Below the pieces are notes generated by a model. It saw only the letters and a program-made list of their open reading frames with translations, had not been told where the DNA came from and did not search any database. Below are positions 18,480 to 30,925 of a DNA stretch of 64,000 nucleotides, piece by piece (the first letter of the stretch is position 1; each line of letters starts with the position of its first letter). The DNA is from Microbacterium sp. 1.5R (GTDB taxonomy: Bacteria; Actinomycetota; Actinomycetes; Actinomycetales; Microbacteriaceae): assembly GCF_007667425.1 (NCBI RefSeq), contig NZ_VDRC01000001.1, positions 186,001 through 250,000 of the forward strand. The letters run 5' to 3'. The position numbers were made by a program, and so were the translations under genes.

Positions 18480-19441
18480 TCCGAATCGGCCGGGATCAGG
18501 GCGACCTTGCCCCCGGGATGGCCGCCCGCCACCAGAGCGAGCGCCGCCGGGGCCTCAGCCAGTGCGAAGGTGCGCGCGACGGGGACGACGAGCTGCCCGT
18601 CCTGCGCGAGGGAGGCGAGCTCGCCCCGGATCTCATCGCGGAAGCGCGCACTGGCGGGCATGGAGCCGGCGATCGCGATGATCCCCTCGTCGGCCGCGCG
18701 ACCGAAGGCCGCGATCGTGACGATGCGACCTCGATCGCGCACGAGCGCCAGGGAGGCGTCGATCGCCTCGTCTGTCCCCACCGCGTCGAGGGCGGCGGCG
18801 ATCGGTCCGTCGGCGAGCTGACGGACGCGCTCCACCAGTCCCTCGCCGTAGACGACGGGGATGCCGCCGAATCCACGGACGACGGCGGCGCGCTCCTCGC
18901 TGGCTGTGCCGATCACCCGGATGCCGCGGAGCGCCGCCTGCTGCAGCACACTCACGCCCACCGCGCCTGACGCGCCGTGCAGCAGAATCGTCTCCCCGGG
19001 CTCGGCGGACGTCACTGCGAGCATCTCAGCTGCTGTCGTGCCCGCCAGCAGCAGATTGGCCGCCTCGGCGTGGGTGAGCGTCGTGGGCTTGCGGAACGCC
19101 TTCGACGCGGGAATCGTCACCGCGGACGCGTAACCGCCCTGCACACGGAAGGCGATCACCTCGTCACCGACCGCGACCTCCCCGGATCCGATCGTCGTGT
19201 CCGCCCCGATCGCGACGACCTCGCCGGAGATCTCATAGCCGATGGCGACGGGAGGCTCGACACCCGGCCGTTCGGCCGCGACGTGCTTGGCATCCGCCGG
19301 ATTCACTCCGGCCGCGCGCACGCGCACGGTGATCTCGCCCTGTCGTGGGGCGGGGACCGCGACCTCGACGAACTCCCACTCCTCCGGCGGTCCCCACGAG
19401 GGCGCGATCCAGTGGTGCGCGTTCAGAACTTCGCTGTCCAT
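18476..19441 (-). CDS. NADP-dependent quinone-oxidoreductase-like alcohol dehydrogenase
   Basis: A 321-residue medium-chain dehydrogenase/reductase of the zeta-crystallin/quinone-oxidoreductase group. The N-terminal GroES-like part has RAAGVNPADAKH and GYEISGEVVAIG; the Rossmann part has LLHGASGAVGVSVLQQAALRG. No structural zinc Cys cluster is present, as expected for this subfamily. It probably reduces quinones or enones with NADPH; the physiological substrate is unknown. ATG 19441 follows GAGAGGACAGC. It lies 37 bases downstream of era on the same strand. Confidence 0.82.
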   Translation of the reverse strand: MDSEVLNAHHWIAPSWGPPEEWEFVEVAVPAPRQGEITVRVRAAGVNPADAKHVAAERPGVEPPVAIGYEISGEVVAIGADTTIGSGEVAVGDEVIAFRVQGGYASAVTIPASKAFRKPTTLTHAEAANLLLAGTTAAEMLAVTSAEPGETILLHGASGAVGVSVLQQAALRGIRVIGTASEERAAVVRGFGGIPVVYGEGLVERVRQLADGPIAAALDAVGTDEAIDASLALVRDRGRIVTIAAFGRAADEGIIAIAGSMPASARFRDEIRGELASLAQDGQLVVPVARTFALAEAPAALALVAGGHPGGKVALIPADSD

Positions 19442-19478
19442 CGAGCTGTCCTCTCGTCGTTCCCGACGCGTCGTCGTC

Positions 19479-20375
19479 TCAGAATCCGAGGCGACCGAGC
19501 TGCTTCGGGTCTCGTTGCCATTCCTTCGCGACCTTCACGTGCAGGCCGAGGAACACCCGCGTCCCGAGGAGTTCCTCGATGCCGCCGCGCGCACGCGCGC
19601 CGACGTCGCGCAGACGCGACCCCTTGTGGCCGATGATGATCGCCTTCTGGCTGTCGCGCTCGACGACGATCGACGCGTGCACGTCGGTGAGATCGCTGTC
19701 CTCACGGGGCGCAACGTCGTCGATCACGACCGCGATCGAATGCGGCAGCTCATCGCGCACGCCTTCGAGGGCCGCCTCCCTGATGATCTCCGCGATGCGG
19801 TCTTCGTCCGACTCGTCGGTCGTGATGTCCTCCGGGTAGAGCGCCGGCCCCTTGGGCAGGAGGGAGAGGATCTCGTCGGAGAGCACGTCGAGCTGATCGC
19901 GCGTCAGAGCCGAGAGCGGGATCACGGCGTGCCAGTCCTCGCGGAGCGCGTCCGCCTCCATGAGCCTCTCCGTGATCTCGTCGCGCGAGGCGGCATCGGT
20001 CTTCGTCACGATCGCGATCTTCTTCGCTCGGGGATACCCGTCGAGCGATGCCGCGATACGGCGGTCGCCCGGTCCGATCTTCTCGGTCGCCGGGACGCAG
20101 AATCCGATCACGTCGACGTCGCCGAGGACCTGCTCGACGAGATCGTTGAGCCGCTCGCCCAGCAGGGTGCGCGGCTTGTGGATGCCGGGGGTGTCGACGA
20201 TGACCAGCTGGCCCTCCGGTCGATTGACGATGCCGCGGATCGCCCGACGAGTGGTTTGCGGCTTCTCGCTCGTGATGGCGATCTTCTCGCCGACGAGCGC
20301 GTTGGTGAGCGTCGACTTGCCGACGTTCGGGCGTCCGACGAACGTCACGAAGCCGCTCCGCGTCTGGTCACTCAT
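19479..20375 (-). CDS. era: GTPase Era
   Basis: Ribosome-associated GTPase needed for 16S rRNA and 30S maturation. It is 298 residues long: G1 GRPNVGKST, G3 DTPGIHKP, G4 TKTD, and a C-terminal KH domain with KAIIIGHKGSRLRDVG. The ATG at 20375 overlaps the end of the corC-type gene by 8 bases and has AGGGAGAAG upstream. It is the last gene of the hrcA-to-era series; its neighbour ybeY acts in the same 16S rRNA maturation process. Confidence 0.96.
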   Translation of the reverse strand: MSDQTRSGFVTFVGRPNVGKSTLTNALVGEKIAITSEKPQTTRRAIRGIVNRPEGQLVIVDTPGIHKPRTLLGERLNDLVEQVLGDVDVIGFCVPATEKIGPGDRRIAASLDGYPRAKKIAIVTKTDAASRDEITERLMEADALREDWHAVIPLSALTRDQLDVLSDEILSLLPKGPALYPEDITTDESDEDRIAEIIREAALEGVRDELPHSIAVVIDDVAPREDSDLTDVHASIVVERDSQKAIIIGHKGSRLRDVGARARGGIEELLGTRVFLGLHVKVAKEWQRDPKQLGRLGF

Positions 20376-21660
20376 CGTGTGCTTCTCCCTCTGGGTCTGT
20401 TGTCTCCGGCGCCGCCGCCCTCTCGACGAAGACCGTCGCGATGCCGCGCCCACGGCCGCGTGATGCGCCGCCCGTCAGCGCGAGCCCGTCGACCGTGGCC
20501 GTTGCGCCGGGCTGCGGCACCTGTCCCAGCGTCTTGCCGAGCAGGCCCCCGATCGAGTCGACGTCCTCGTCCTCGAGCTCGAGGCCGAACAGGTCGCCGA
20601 CATCTTCCAGTGAGAGCCGCGAGCTCACTCGGTACCGTCCTTCGCCGAGTTCGACGACCTCCGCCGACACCTGATCGTACTCGTCGGAGATTTCGCCGAC
20701 GAGCTCCTCGATGAGGTCTTCGAGGGTGATGAGGCCGGAGATCCCGCCGTGCTCGTCGATGACGAGGCAGACGTGGACGGCGTCGCGTTTCATCTGCTGC
20801 AGAAGGGTCTCTGCTCGCATCGACTCCGGGACGAAAGTCGCCGGCCGCGAGATGGGACGGATGGATGCCGCGCGCCACGCGTTCTCGTCGCGGTAGGCGA
20901 ACTGCACGAGGTCTTTGAGGTAGAGCACCCCGACGACGTCGTCGGCCTCGTCATCGACCACCGGCATGCGCGACACGCCCCGCTGGAGGAACAGGGTCAT
21001 CGCCTCGTCGGTCGTGGAGGTGGCGTCGACCGTCACCATCTCGGTGCGCGGCACCATGACCGCGCGGACGAACTGGTCGGTGAAGTCGAAGACCGAATGG
21101 ATCAGATCGCGGTCGTCGGCCTCGATGAGGTCGTTCGACGCGGCCTCGTCGACCATGCTGAGCAGCTGCTCCTCCGAGGTGAACGAGCTGCGCCCCCGCC
21201 CGGGCGTCACGCGATTGCCGAGGACGACGAGGCCGTGAGCGAGCGGACCGAGGATGATCCGCAGACCGCGCACGACCGGGGCGTTGGCGCGCAGCATCCC
21301 CTCCGCATGCTGACGCCCGAACGAGCGGGGGCTGGCGCCGACGAGCACGAACGTGATGCCTGTCATCAGCACAGCCGCCGCGAGCATCGCCAGCCAGTTG
21401 TTCTCGATGAGGATGGTGAACGCCACCGTGACGAGCACGGCCGCCGTCACCTCCGCGAGGACGCGGATGAACGCGACGGAGTTCACGTGCGCGTCCGGAT
21501 CGGCCGCGATGCGCGCGAGCTGTTTCGTGTGGCGTCCCTCGCCGGCCATCTCCTCGAGATCCGTGCGCGAGGTGACGCCGAAAGCGGCGTCGATCGCGGC
21601 CATCAGACCGCCGAAGGCGACGAGCAGAACGGCGCCGGCGAGCAGGAGAGCTGCGGTCAT
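20368..21660 (-). CDS. hemolysin-like/CorC family CNNM-CBS membrane protein
   Basis: A 430-residue protein: an N-terminal DUF21/CNNM transmembrane domain (residues 1-150 with four hydrophobic segments), then paired CBS domains ([20 protein letters not shown] and [22 protein letters not shown]) and a C-terminal CorC_HlyC domain. Members are linked to Mg2+/Co2+ efflux or homeostasis; haemolysis is a legacy name. Its start overlaps the ybeY stop by 4 bases, in the ybeY-corC-era order widespread in bacteria. Confidence 0.9.
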   Translation of the reverse strand: MTAALLLAGAVLLVAFGGLMAAIDAAFGVTSRTDLEEMAGEGRHTKQLARIAADPDAHVNSVAFIRVLAEVTAAVLVTVAFTILIENNWLAMLAAAVLMTGITFVLVGASPRSFGRQHAEGMLRANAPVVRGLRIILGPLAHGLVVLGNRVTPGRGRSSFTSEEQLLSMVDEAASNDLIEADDRDLIHSVFDFTDQFVRAVMVPRTEMVTVDATSTTDEAMTLFLQRGVSRMPVVDDEADDVVGVLYLKDLVQFAYRDENAWRAASIRPISRPATFVPESMRAETLLQQMKRDAVHVCLVIDEHGGISGLITLEDLIEELVGEISDEYDQVSAEVVELGEGRYRVSSRLSLEDVGDLFGLELEDEDVDSIGGLLGKTLGQVPQPGATATVDGLALTGGASRGRGRGIATVFVERAAAPETTDPEGEAHDE

Positions 21661-22115
21661 CGGCGGCGTTCGGCGGCGGCGAAGCTCTGGATGAGCTCCT
21701 TCTGCAGGCCGAACATCTCACGCTCCTCATCGGGCTCGGCGTGATCGAAGCCGAGCAGGTGCAGCAGACCGTGCGTGGTGAGCAGGATGAGCTCGTCCAT
21801 CAACGAGTGCCCCGCGGCCTGCGCCTGGGTCTCGGCGACCTGCGGGCACAGCACGATGTCGCCGAGCAGACCGGGAGCGGTCGGACGGTCCTCCGTGCCG
21901 GGGCGCAGCTCGTCCATCGGGAAGCTGAGCACGTCGGTGGGGCCGGGCTCGTCCATCCACTGCACGTGCAGGGCCTCCATGGCCCCCTCGTCGACGAGGA
22001 CGATCGCGACCTCGGCGTCGGGGCTGACGTGCAGCTCCGCCAGGTTGTGGTCGGTGAGTCGCTGCAGCACCGTCTCGTCGACGTCGATCGCCGACTCGTT
22101 GTTGATCTCGATCAT
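21657..22115 (-). CDS. ybeY: endoribonuclease YbeY (rRNA maturation RNase)
   Basis: Single-strand metalloendoribonuclease acting in 16S rRNA 3'-end maturation and quality control. It is 152 residues long. The zinc motif [11 protein letters not shown] gives His115, His119 and His125; [11 protein letters not shown] is the second family signature. The ATG at 22115 gives MIEINNES, the usual N-terminus. It overlaps the following corC-type gene and follows phoH by 16 bases, matching the conserved phoH-ybeY-corC-era order. Confidence 0.95.
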   Translation of the reverse strand: MIEINNESAIDVDETVLQRLTDHNLAELHVSPDAEVAIVLVDEGAMEALHVQWMDEPGPTDVLSFPMDELRPGTEDRPTAPGLLGDIVLCPQVAETQAQAAGHSLMDELILLTTHGLLHLLGFDHAEPDEEREMFGLQKELIQSFAAAERRR

Positions 22116-22131
22116 GCCTGTGCTCGTTTCA

Positions 22132-23229
22132 TCAGGAGAGGCCGCGTTTCGGCATCCGGTCGCGGGGTCCGGGACGTGGGGCGCCGCGGCGCTCCGCACG
22201 GTTGGCGAACTCGGCCGCCTGCTCGCGCTCGTGGCGCTGTGCCGTCCGACGCTCGTCGTACTCGCTGTAGGCGTCGACGATGCGACCGACGAGCGAGTGG
22301 CGGACGACGTCGTCGCTCGTGAGTCGGGCGAAGTGAATGTCATCGATGCCGTCGAGAACGCGGGTGACCAACCGGAGGCCCGATGCTCCCTGCGGCAGAT
22401 CGACCTGCGTGATGTCGCCCGTCACGACCATGCGCGTGCCGAATCCGAGCCTCGTGAGGAACATCTTCATCTGCTCGGGAGTCGTGTTCTGGGCCTCGTC
22501 GAGCACGACGAACGAATCGTTGAGCGTGCGGCCGCGCATGTAAGCGAGCGGTGCGACCTCGATCGTGCCCGAGGCCATCAGACGGGGGACGATCTCCGGG
22601 TCCATCATCTCGTTGAGGGCGTCGTACAGCGGGCGCAGATACGGGTCGATCTTGTCGGTGAGCGTGCCGGGCAGGAACCCGAGCCGCTCCCCCGCCTCGA
22701 CCGCGGGACGAGTCAGGATGATGCGCGTGACTTCCTTGCGCTGCAGCGCCTGCACGGCCTTCGCCATCGCGAGGTACGTCTTGCCGGTACCGGCCGGACC
22801 GATGCCGAACACGATCGTGTTCTCCTCGATCGCGTCGACGTACTCCTTCTGACCGAGCGTCTTGGGGCGGATGACCTTGCCGCGGGTCGACAGGATGGCC
22901 TCGCCGAGCACCTCGCTGGGTCGTGGACCGCCGTCGACACGCAGCATGCGCGCAGAGCTCTCGACGTCGCCGGGGGCGAGATCGTGCCCCGCCTTGGTCA
23001 TCGTCATCAGCTCGTCGACGAGTTTCTTGGCGCCCGCCACGGCGTCCGGCGAGCCCGTCAGGGTGATCTCATTGCCGCGCACGAGGACCTGGACGTCGCG
23101 GTGCTCTTTCTCGAGCATGCGGAGCAGGCGGTCCTGCGGACCCAGCAGCTGCACCATGGCGATGCCGTCGGCGTAGATCCGCTCGGTGACGGAGCTGTCG
23201 GTGGTGTTGATGTCGTCGTCAGAAGCCAA
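22132..23229 (-). CDS. PhoH-family ATPase
   Basis: A 365-residue cytosolic P-loop protein. An N-terminal KH-like region ([17 protein letters not shown]) is followed by the PhoH domain: Walker [24 protein letters not shown], Walker [10 protein letters not shown]. It is probably an RNA-linked helicase or ATPase, as inferred from its constant pairing with ybeY. The TTG start at 23229 is chosen because GAGGAGAACAAG precedes it and it overlaps the HIT gene stop; the frame is open 33 bases further. A basic tail ([13 protein letters not shown]) ends the protein. Confidence 0.9.
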   Translation of the reverse strand: MASDDDINTTDSSVTERIYADGIAMVQLLGPQDRLLRMLEKEHRDVQVLVRGNEITLTGSPDAVAGAKKLVDELMTMTKAGHDLAPGDVESSARMLRVDGGPRPSEVLGEAILSTRGKVIRPKTLGQKEYVDAIEENTIVFGIGPAGTGKTYLAMAKAVQALQRKEVTRIILTRPAVEAGERLGFLPGTLTDKIDPYLRPLYDALNEMMDPEIVPRLMASGTIEVAPLAYMRGRTLNDSFVVLDEAQNTTPEQMKMFLTRLGFGTRMVVTGDITQVDLPQGASGLRLVTRVLDGIDDIHFARLTSDDVVRHSLVGRIVDAYSEYDERRTAQRHEREQAAEFANRAERRGAPRPGPRDRMPKRGLS

Positions 23230-23566
23230 CGAGCTTGTTCTCCTCGATGTTGCCGAGCACATGGGCGTGCACGTGGAAGACGGACTGGGCGGCGCTGGCG
23301 CCGTTGTTGAAGATCAGGCGGTATTCGCCGTTCGCGTGCTCGTCTGCGAGCTGCTTCGCGGCGGCGACCATCTCTGCGAGAAGTGCCGGGTCGCCGGACG
23401 CCAGCTCGGTGACGTCGCGGTAGTCCTCGGTCTTGGGGATCACGAGCGCATGCAGCGGTGCCTGCGGGTCGATGTCGCGGATCGCGAAGACGCGACCCGT
23501 GTCCAGCAGGATCTCACCCGGGATGTCGCCGTTGAGGATGCGTGTGAAGATCGAGGGTTCGGACAT
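23219..23566 (-). CDS. HIT-domain nucleotide-binding/hydrolase protein
   Basis: A 115-residue Hint-type protein with the histidine triad HVHAHVLG (His98, His100, His102) plus FTRILNGDIPGEIL at the N-terminus. Members hydrolyse nucleoside phosphoramidates and related adenylylated compounds. It is co-directional with rsmE (42-base gap) and overlaps phoH, inside the heat-shock/ribosome maturation operon. Confidence 0.93.
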   Translation of the reverse strand: MSEPSIFTRILNGDIPGEILLDTGRVFAIRDIDPQAPLHALVIPKTEDYRDVTELASGDPALLAEMVAAAKQLADEHANGEYRLIFNNGASAAQSVFHVHAHVLGNIEENKLVGF

Positions 23567-23608
23567 GATTCCAGTCTACTGACCGGGACCGACGTGCGGC
23601 CGAGCGGG

Positions 23609-24337
23609 TCACCACCGGCCGAGGGTCACCGACAGCACCGCGATCGCCGCGGGGCCCGCTGTCGAGGTCCGGAGAACGGTGTCGCCGAGCAGCGCGCGCT
23701 CGGCGCCGGCTGCCTCGAGAACCGAGATCTCCTCATCGGATATGCCACCCTCCGGCCCCACGACGAGCACGAGGTCGCGGTCGTCCGCCTCGAGCGCCGA
23801 GAGTCGCGTCGAGGCGCTCGGATCGAGAAGCACCACCCGCTGGGTCGCCGCGCGGGCGACGAGGTCTTTGGTCGCCGAGGGCGTCGCGACCACGGGAACC
23901 CAGGGACGATGAGCCTGCTTGGCGGCTTCTCTCACGATCGTCGACCAGCGCTCCCGACCCTTGACCGCCTTCGGCCCATCCCACCGAGACACGCTGCGGC
24001 TCGCCTGCCACGGAACGATCTCATCTACTCCGAGCTCGCACGCGGCCTGCACCGCGAGCTCATCGCGGTCGCCCTTCGCGAGGGCCTGCACGAGGATCAG
24101 CCGGGGCCCCGGCTGATCGGTGACCCGGCGCTCCGTCACCCGCACCTCGACCAGCGAGGGCGACACCTGCTCGGTCTCGCCGGTGAGCCAGACGCCTCGG
24201 CCGTCGCCGACCGTGACCTGCTCGCCGACGCGCAGGCGCCTGACCACAGCCGCGTGCTTGGCCTCGGCTCCGGTGAGAGCGACGAGGTCGCCGACGACGG
24301 CATCCGACGAGGACTCGGCGAGGAAGTGCAGTGCCAT
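23609..24337 (-). CDS. rsmE: 16S rRNA (uracil1498-N3)-methyltransferase
   Basis: SPOUT-family enzyme that methylates U1498 of 16S rRNA with SAM. It is 242 residues long: an N-terminal PUA-like domain (HAAVVRRLRVGEQVTVGDG) and the C-terminal trefoil knot with LVVGPEGGISDEEI and LGDTVLRTSTAGPAA. It lies 13 bases after dnaJ in the usual dnaJ-rsmE order, hence cotranscribed. Confidence 0.94.
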   Translation of the reverse strand: MALHFLAESSSDAVVGDLVALTGAEAKHAAVVRRLRVGEQVTVGDGRGVWLTGETEQVSPSLVEVRVTERRVTDQPGPRLILVQALAKGDRDELAVQAACELGVDEIVPWQASRSVSRWDGPKAVKGRERWSTIVREAAKQAHRPWVPVVATPSATKDLVARAATQRVVLLDPSASTRLSALEADDRDLVLVVGPEGGISDEEISVLEAAGAERALLGDTVLRTSTAGPAAIAVLSVTLGRW

Positions 24338-24350
24338 CGGGACTCCCGGG

Positions 24351-26532
<2,182 letters not shown>

Positions 26533-26547
26533 CTCGACTCCCCTCGC

Positions 26548-26574
26548 CTGGCACTCACCGGTTACGAGTGCCAA
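26548..26574 (-). promoter_or_regulatory. CIRCE operator of hrcA-dnaJ operon
   Basis: On the minus strand it reads TTGGCACTC, nine bases, GAGTGCCAG. The family consensus is TTAGCACTC-N9-GAGTGCTAA. The 9-bp arms match except at the outermost base and the N9 spacing is exact. It lies between the -10 box and the hrcA start, so HrcA binding would block initiation. Confidence 0.95.
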
Positions 26575-26579
26575 TTCTA
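26574..26579 (-). promoter_or_regulatory. -10 box of the hrcA operon
   Basis: TAGAAT on the minus strand, touching the upstream edge of CIRCE. The predicted start of transcription falls within CIRCE, leaving a leader of about 35 bases. Confidence 0.55.
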
Positions 26580-26659
26580 CTCGCCGCGCCGACACCTGCG
26601 CTGAACGCGGCGCCGCCACGCCCGCTGCCGTGTCGATCGGAGGCGACCGGCGCCCGCGG

Positions 26660-27877
26660 TCAGTCGGTGAGCTCCCGCACCACCGCGTCGGCGAGCAGAC
26701 GGCCTCGGAGCGTGAGCTGCACCCGCCCCCGCACGGCCGACGCCGCGTCCACGAGCCCGTCGGCGATCAGCCCCGCCACCCTCGGGCGCTTGTCGGGCTG
26801 CAGCTCGTCGACCGCTATCCCTTCCCGGATGCGGCTGAGCAGAAGGACGCGCTCGAGCATCCGCGACCTGTCATCCGGTCGCTCGGTACCCGCGGCAGGG
26901 GATTCTGATGCCGCCAACCGCTGGGCGTACGCCGCCGGGTGCTTCACGTTCCACCAGCGCAGTCCCGCGACATGACTGTGCGCGCCGGGGCCGAAGCCCC
27001 ACCAGTCGCTCCCGCGCCAGTACGCGAGGTTGTGGCGTGAGCGCTGCGCAGGGGTACGCGCCCAGTTGCTCACCTCGTACCACTCGAATCCCGCCTCCGC
27101 GAGGCGTCGGTCCGCGAGCTCGTACATGTCGGCCTGCAGATCGTCGTCGGGAGTCGGCACCTCGCCGCGACGGATCTGTCGGGCGAGCTTGGTGCCGTCC
27201 TCGACGATGAGCGCGTAGGCCGAGACGTGGTCGGACTCGAGTTCCAGCGCCGCGTCGAGCGATGCCTCCCAGTCTGCGAGCGACTCCCCCGGTGCACCGT
27301 AGATGAGGTCGACGCTGACTGCGAGGCCGGCGTCCTTCGCCGCGGCGACCGCCGTGCGGACGTTCTCGGGACGATGGGTGCGATCGAGCGCGGCGAGTAC
27401 GTGCGGCACGGCCGACTGCATGCCGACCGACAGCCTGGTGACCCCCGCCTCGGCGAGAGTCTGCGCCACCTGCGGGGTGACGGTGTCGGGGTTCGCCTCC
27501 ACCGTCACCTCGGCGCCGTCGGCGAGGCCGAAGGCCGCGGTCGCCGCTCCCAGCATCCTCGCGAGGTCGCCGGCGGGGAGCAGCGTCGGGGTGCCGCCGC
27601 CGAAGAAGACAGTGTCCATCGGTCGCAGCGCCCCGGCATCCGACAGCACCCCGTGCGCGAGCGCGATCTCACCGATCAGCGTCGAGGCGTAGTCCTCCTG
27701 CTTGGCTCCGCGCAGCTCACCGGACGTGTACGTGTTGAAGTCGCAGTACCCGCACCGCACGCTGCAGAAGGGGATGTGCAGGTACGCCGAGAACGGCACG
27801 GCCGTATCGATCGGCAGATCTGCCGGCAGGCGTCCGTCACTGGGGGCGGGATCTCCGAGGGGAAGCGGTCCTGCCAT
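26660..27877 (-). CDS. hemW: radical SAM heme chaperone HemW (coproporphyrinogen-III-oxidase-like)
   Basis: Radical SAM protein of 405 residues that binds heme and delivers it to target proteins; earlier annotated as HemN. The Fe-S motif is CSVRCGYCDF (CxxxCxxC), with YLHIPF before it, FFGGGTPTLLP, and a HemN_C domain from about residue 300. ATG 27877 overlaps the stop of the upstream DUF1990 gene. It lies between hrcA and lepA as in other actinobacteria, except that two DUF1990 genes have been inserted before it. Confidence 0.92.
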   Translation of the reverse strand: MAGPLPLGDPAPSDGRLPADLPIDTAVPFSAYLHIPFCSVRCGYCDFNTYTSGELRGAKQEDYASTLIGEIALAHGVLSDAGALRPMDTVFFGGGTPTLLPAGDLARMLGAATAAFGLADGAEVTVEANPDTVTPQVAQTLAEAGVTRLSVGMQSAVPHVLAALDRTHRPENVRTAVAAAKDAGLAVSVDLIYGAPGESLADWEASLDAALELESDHVSAYALIVEDGTKLARQIRRGEVPTPDDDLQADMYELADRRLAEAGFEWYEVSNWARTPAQRSRHNLAYWRGSDWWGFGPGAHSHVAGLRWWNVKHPAAYAQRLAASESPAAGTERPDDRSRMLERVLLLSRIREGIAVDELQPDKRPRVAGLIADGLVDAASAVRGRVQLTLRGRLLADAVVRELTD

Positions 27878-28527
27878 CAGACGGGGGTCGCGTACAGCGG
27901 TGATATCGCGCGCAGATAGCGGGCGAACAGCTCGCGCCGGCGCCGCTTCACGAGCGCTGGTACCAGGCGGTACAGCAGCGAGTTCGGTGCGTCGAAGGCG
28001 CGAACCGTGAACCACACCTCGTCGTCGTCTCGCCATTCGATGTCGAAGGACTCCTCGCCTCGCACGACCGATCCGCCGACGGTGCCGAGCACGAACCCGA
28101 TGCGACGCTTCTCTTCGGTGACGGAGATGACGCGCAGCTCCGCGTCGGCGTGCATGTTGGCCACGCGACCGCGCAGACGCAGAGTCATGCCGGCGCCGGC
28201 GAACGGCACGCCCTCCGCGTCGAACCGCTGCTCGACCTCGGTCTTGCTCGGAGCGATCGGGGCGCCCTCGGCATCGAAGCTGACGCCCGCGTAGGCGGGA
28301 CCCGGCGCGGGTCGCACATCCTCGACGGTGAGGCCGGCTGCGCGCTGCGCGGTCCACGACAGCAGCGCCTCTCCGGCGCTCCGGAAGCGGTCGACGCCGC
28401 TGCCGATGCGCCACGAGTTCTCCGCGGGGATGCTGCGCTCCGGCGGATACTGCATCAGATCGGGCGCATGGGTCGCACCCACAGCCGCATAGTCAACCGT
28501 GTCGTCTCGGAAAGTCCCGCGCCGCAT
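27877..28527 (-). CDS. DUF1990-family protein
   Basis: A 216-residue soluble protein of the uncharacterised DUF1990 (YndJ-like lipid-binding-fold) family. It has VDYAAVGATHAPDLMQYPPE at the N-terminus, RIGSGVDRFRSAGEALLSW, and the C-terminal pattern GFVLGTVGGSVVRGEESFDIEW. No catalytic motif is recognised. The ATG at 28527 gives MRRGTFRDD. Its stop overlaps the hemW start, and a second, shorter relative lies directly upstream, so it is probably a tandem pair of paralogues. Confidence 0.78.
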   Translation of the reverse strand: MRRGTFRDDTVDYAAVGATHAPDLMQYPPERSIPAENSWRIGSGVDRFRSAGEALLSWTAQRAAGLTVEDVRPAPGPAYAGVSFDAEGAPIAPSKTEVEQRFDAEGVPFAGAGMTLRLRGRVANMHADAELRVISVTEEKRRIGFVLGTVGGSVVRGEESFDIEWRDDDEVWFTVRAFDAPNSLLYRLVPALVKRRRRELFARYLRAISPLYATPV

Positions 28528-28537
28528 GTGATCCAGC

Positions 28538-29071
28538 CTACTTGGGGTTGCCTGGACGAACACCCGACCCGCGACCAGCGGGCCCCCGACCCGAGTCGAT
28601 GCAGCGCCTCACCTCGGCGGAGACGATCGCGATGTAGCGGTCGTGAGTGGACCGCTGCATCCACCGCAGTGCGGGTGCGAGGACGACCCACAGCAGGGTC
28701 GCCGGGCGGGAGATCGACCGCGCCGTGAAGACCCCGTCGTCGAGCACGAAGGACTCTTCTCCGTAGAGGGGGTGTCCCGGGCGCGTCTCGTAACCGAAAC
28801 CGTGCTCAGACGCCCACACGACGCGGATCGGCTCGCTGAACCGGACGCCGAGAACCCGCTTCGACAGTCGGCCCTCCTGCCCCTCCTTCGGGGCTGCGTC
28901 CGGCGTGCCGAAGCCGGCTCGCCGCTTGAACTCCCAGGAACGGATCAGTGCCGAGACGGCGGGCCTGGCCGTCTCCGGCACCTCGACCGACCGCTCCTCC
29001 GCCCGCAGCCCAGAAGGGACGTCGACCAGCGCGTGCCTCGTGACGCCGCGCTCGTACGGCGGGCGCCGCAC
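28538..29071 (-). CDS. second DUF1990-like protein, shorter
   Basis: A 177-residue protein that shares with its neighbour the order of a Val-rich strand, a Gly-rich turn (GFGYETRPGHPLYGEESFVLDDG) and a C-terminal helix of the type LAPALRWMQRSTHDRY. I assign it to DUF1990 by these shared features. It lacks the N-terminal half seen in the other copy. The GTG at 29071 abuts the lepA stop (29072), but a start further in is possible. Function unknown. Confidence 0.65.
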   Translation of the reverse strand: MRRPPYERGVTRHALVDVPSGLRAEERSVEVPETARPAVSALIRSWEFKRRAGFGTPDAAPKEGQEGRLSKRVLGVRFSEPIRVVWASEHGFGYETRPGHPLYGEESFVLDDGVFTARSISRPATLLWVVLAPALRWMQRSTHDRYIAIVSAEVRRCIDSGRGPAGRGSGVRPGNPK

Positions 29072-30925
29072 CTACTTCTTGTCCTTGCCCTCGACATCAC
29101 CCGACAGTGCGGCGATGAAAGCCTCCTGGGGCACCTCGACGCGACCGACCATCTTCATGCGCTTCTTGCCCTCCTTCTGCTTCTCGAGGAGCTTGCGCTT
29201 CCGGCTGATGTCACCGCCGTAGCACTTCGCGAGCACGTCCTTCCGGAGCGCCCTGATGGTCTCTCGGGCGATGATCCGCGCACCGATCGCTGCCTGGATC
29301 GGCACCTCGAAGTTCTGACGAGGGATGAGCTTGCGCAGACGCTCGGTCATGAGCGTGCCGTAGGCGTACGCCTTGTCCCGGTGCACGATCGAGCTGAAGG
29401 CGTCGACCTTGTCACCCTGCAGGAGGATGTCGACCTTGACGAGGTCGGCCTCCTGCTGCCCGGCCGGCTCGTAGTCGAGGGAGGCGTACCCCTGGGTCTT
29501 GGACTTGAGCTGGTCGAAGAAGTCGAAGACGATCTCGCCGAGCGGCATCGTGTAGCGCAGCTCGACGCGCTCCTCGGAGAAGTACTCCATCCCCAGGAGC
29601 GTTCCCCGGCGCGACTGGCACAGCTCCATGACGGTGCCCACGTAGTCCTTCGGCAGCAGGATCGCCGTGTTCACCATGGGCTCCGACACCGAGCCGATGC
29701 GCCCGTCCGGATACTCGCTCGGGTTGGTGACGGTGACGGTCTCTCCGGTGTCGGAGGTCAGCACCTCGTAGATCACGCTCGGCGCGGTCGTGATGAGGTC
29801 GAGGCCGAATTCCCGCGCCAGGCGCTCGGTGATGATCTCCAGGTGCAGCAGACCGAGGAAGCCGCAGCGGAATCCGAACCCCAGAGCCACCGAGGTCTCC
29901 GGCTCGTACTGCAGGGATGCATCGGAGAGCTTGAGCTTGTCGAGGGCCTCGCGGAGCTCGGCGTAGTCACTGCCGTCGATCGGGTAGATGCCCGAGAACA
30001 CCATGGGCTTGGGATCCGTGTATCCGGCGAGGGCGTCCGTCGCGGGCTTGCGGGCGGTCGTGATCGTATCGCCGACCTTCGACTGGCGCACGTCCTTCAC
30101 GCCCGTGATGAGATACCCCACCTCACCGACACCGAGTCCCTTGGTCGGGGTGGGCTCGGGGCTCGACACGCCGACCTCGAGAGCCTCGTGGTTCGCGCCG
30201 GTCGACATCATCTGGAGGCGCTCACGAGGCGAGAGGCTGCCGTCGACCATGCGGACGTAGGTCACGACGCCGCGGTACGCGTCGTACACGGAGTCGAAGA
30301 TCATCGCGCGCGCCGGGGCCTCCGCGTCGCCGACGGGTGCGGGGATCTCCTGCACCAGACGGTCGAGCAGCTCCTCGACACCGACGCCCGTCTTCCCGGA
30401 GACGCGCAGCACATCCGCCGGATCTCCGCCGATGAGCGACGCGAGTTCCTTCGCGTACTTGTCCGGGTCGGCGGCCGGGAGGTCGATCTTGTTCAGCACG
30501 GGGATGATGTGCAGATCGTTCTCGAGCGCGAGGTAGAGGTTCGCGAGCGTCTGCGCCTCGATGCCCTGCGCGGCGTCGACCAGCAGGATGGCGCCCTCGC
30601 AGGCGGCCAACGAACGGGAGACCTCGTAGGTGAAGTCGACGTGCCCCGGGGTGTCGATCATGTTCAGCGCGAAGGTCTGACCGTCGAGCTCCCACGGCAT
30701 CCGCACCGCCTGGCTCTTGATGGTGATGCCGCGCTCGCGCTCGATGTCCATGCGGTCGAGGTACTGCGCCCGCATGTCGCGATCCGACACCACCCCGGTG
30801 ATCTGGAGCATCCGGTCGGCGAGTGTCGACTTGCCGTGGTCGATGTGCGCGATGATGCAGAAGTTGCGGATCTGCGTCGCGGGCGTCGCGGCAGGCTGAA
30901 GCGGAGTGAGGGCGCGTGGTGACAT
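29072..30925 (-). CDS. lepA: elongation factor 4 (LepA)
   Basis: Ribosome-associated translational GTPase, thought to act in back-translocation or initiation under stress. It is 617 residues long: [14 protein letters not shown] (G1), [13 protein letters not shown] (G2), DTPGHVDF (G3), NKIDLP (G4), then EF-G-like domains and the LepA-specific C-terminal domain, with [18 protein letters not shown] near the end. A TAGAAT -10 box lies nine bases before the ATG. It is divergent from the dipeptide ABC operon. Confidence 0.97.
   Translation of the reverse strand: MSPRALTPLQPAATPATQIRNFCIIAHIDHGKSTLADRMLQITGVVSDRDMRAQYLDRMDIERERGITIKSQAVRMPWELDGQTFALNMIDTPGHVDFTYEVSRSLAACEGAILLVDAAQGIEAQTLANLYLALENDLHIIPVLNKIDLPAADPDKYAKELASLIGGDPADVLRVSGKTGVGVEELLDRLVQEIPAPVGDAEAPARAMIFDSVYDAYRGVVTYVRMVDGSLSPRERLQMMSTGANHEALEVGVSSPEPTPTKGLGVGEVGYLITGVKDVRQSKVGDTITTARKPATDALAGYTDPKPMVFSGIYPIDGSDYAELREALDKLKLSDASLQYEPETSVALGFGFRCGFLGLLHLEIITERLAREFGLDLITTAPSVIYEVLTSDTGETVTVTNPSEYPDGRIGSVSEPMVNTAILLPKDYVGTVMELCQSRRGTLLGMEYFSEERVELRYTMPLGEIVFDFFDQLKSKTQGYASLDYEPAGQQEADLVKVDILLQGDKVDAFSSIVHRDKAYAYGTLMTERLRKLIPRQNFEVPIQAAIGARIIARETIRALRKDVLAKCYGGDISRKRKLLEKQKEGKKRMKMVGRVEVPQEAFIAALSGDVEGKDKK

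Noticed and set aside
28643..30922. Very long plus-strand open frame (759 codons) opposite lepA
   Set aside because: It is a shadow of lepA caused by high third-position GC; its translation is Arg/Asp/Glu/Val-rich with no family resemblance.
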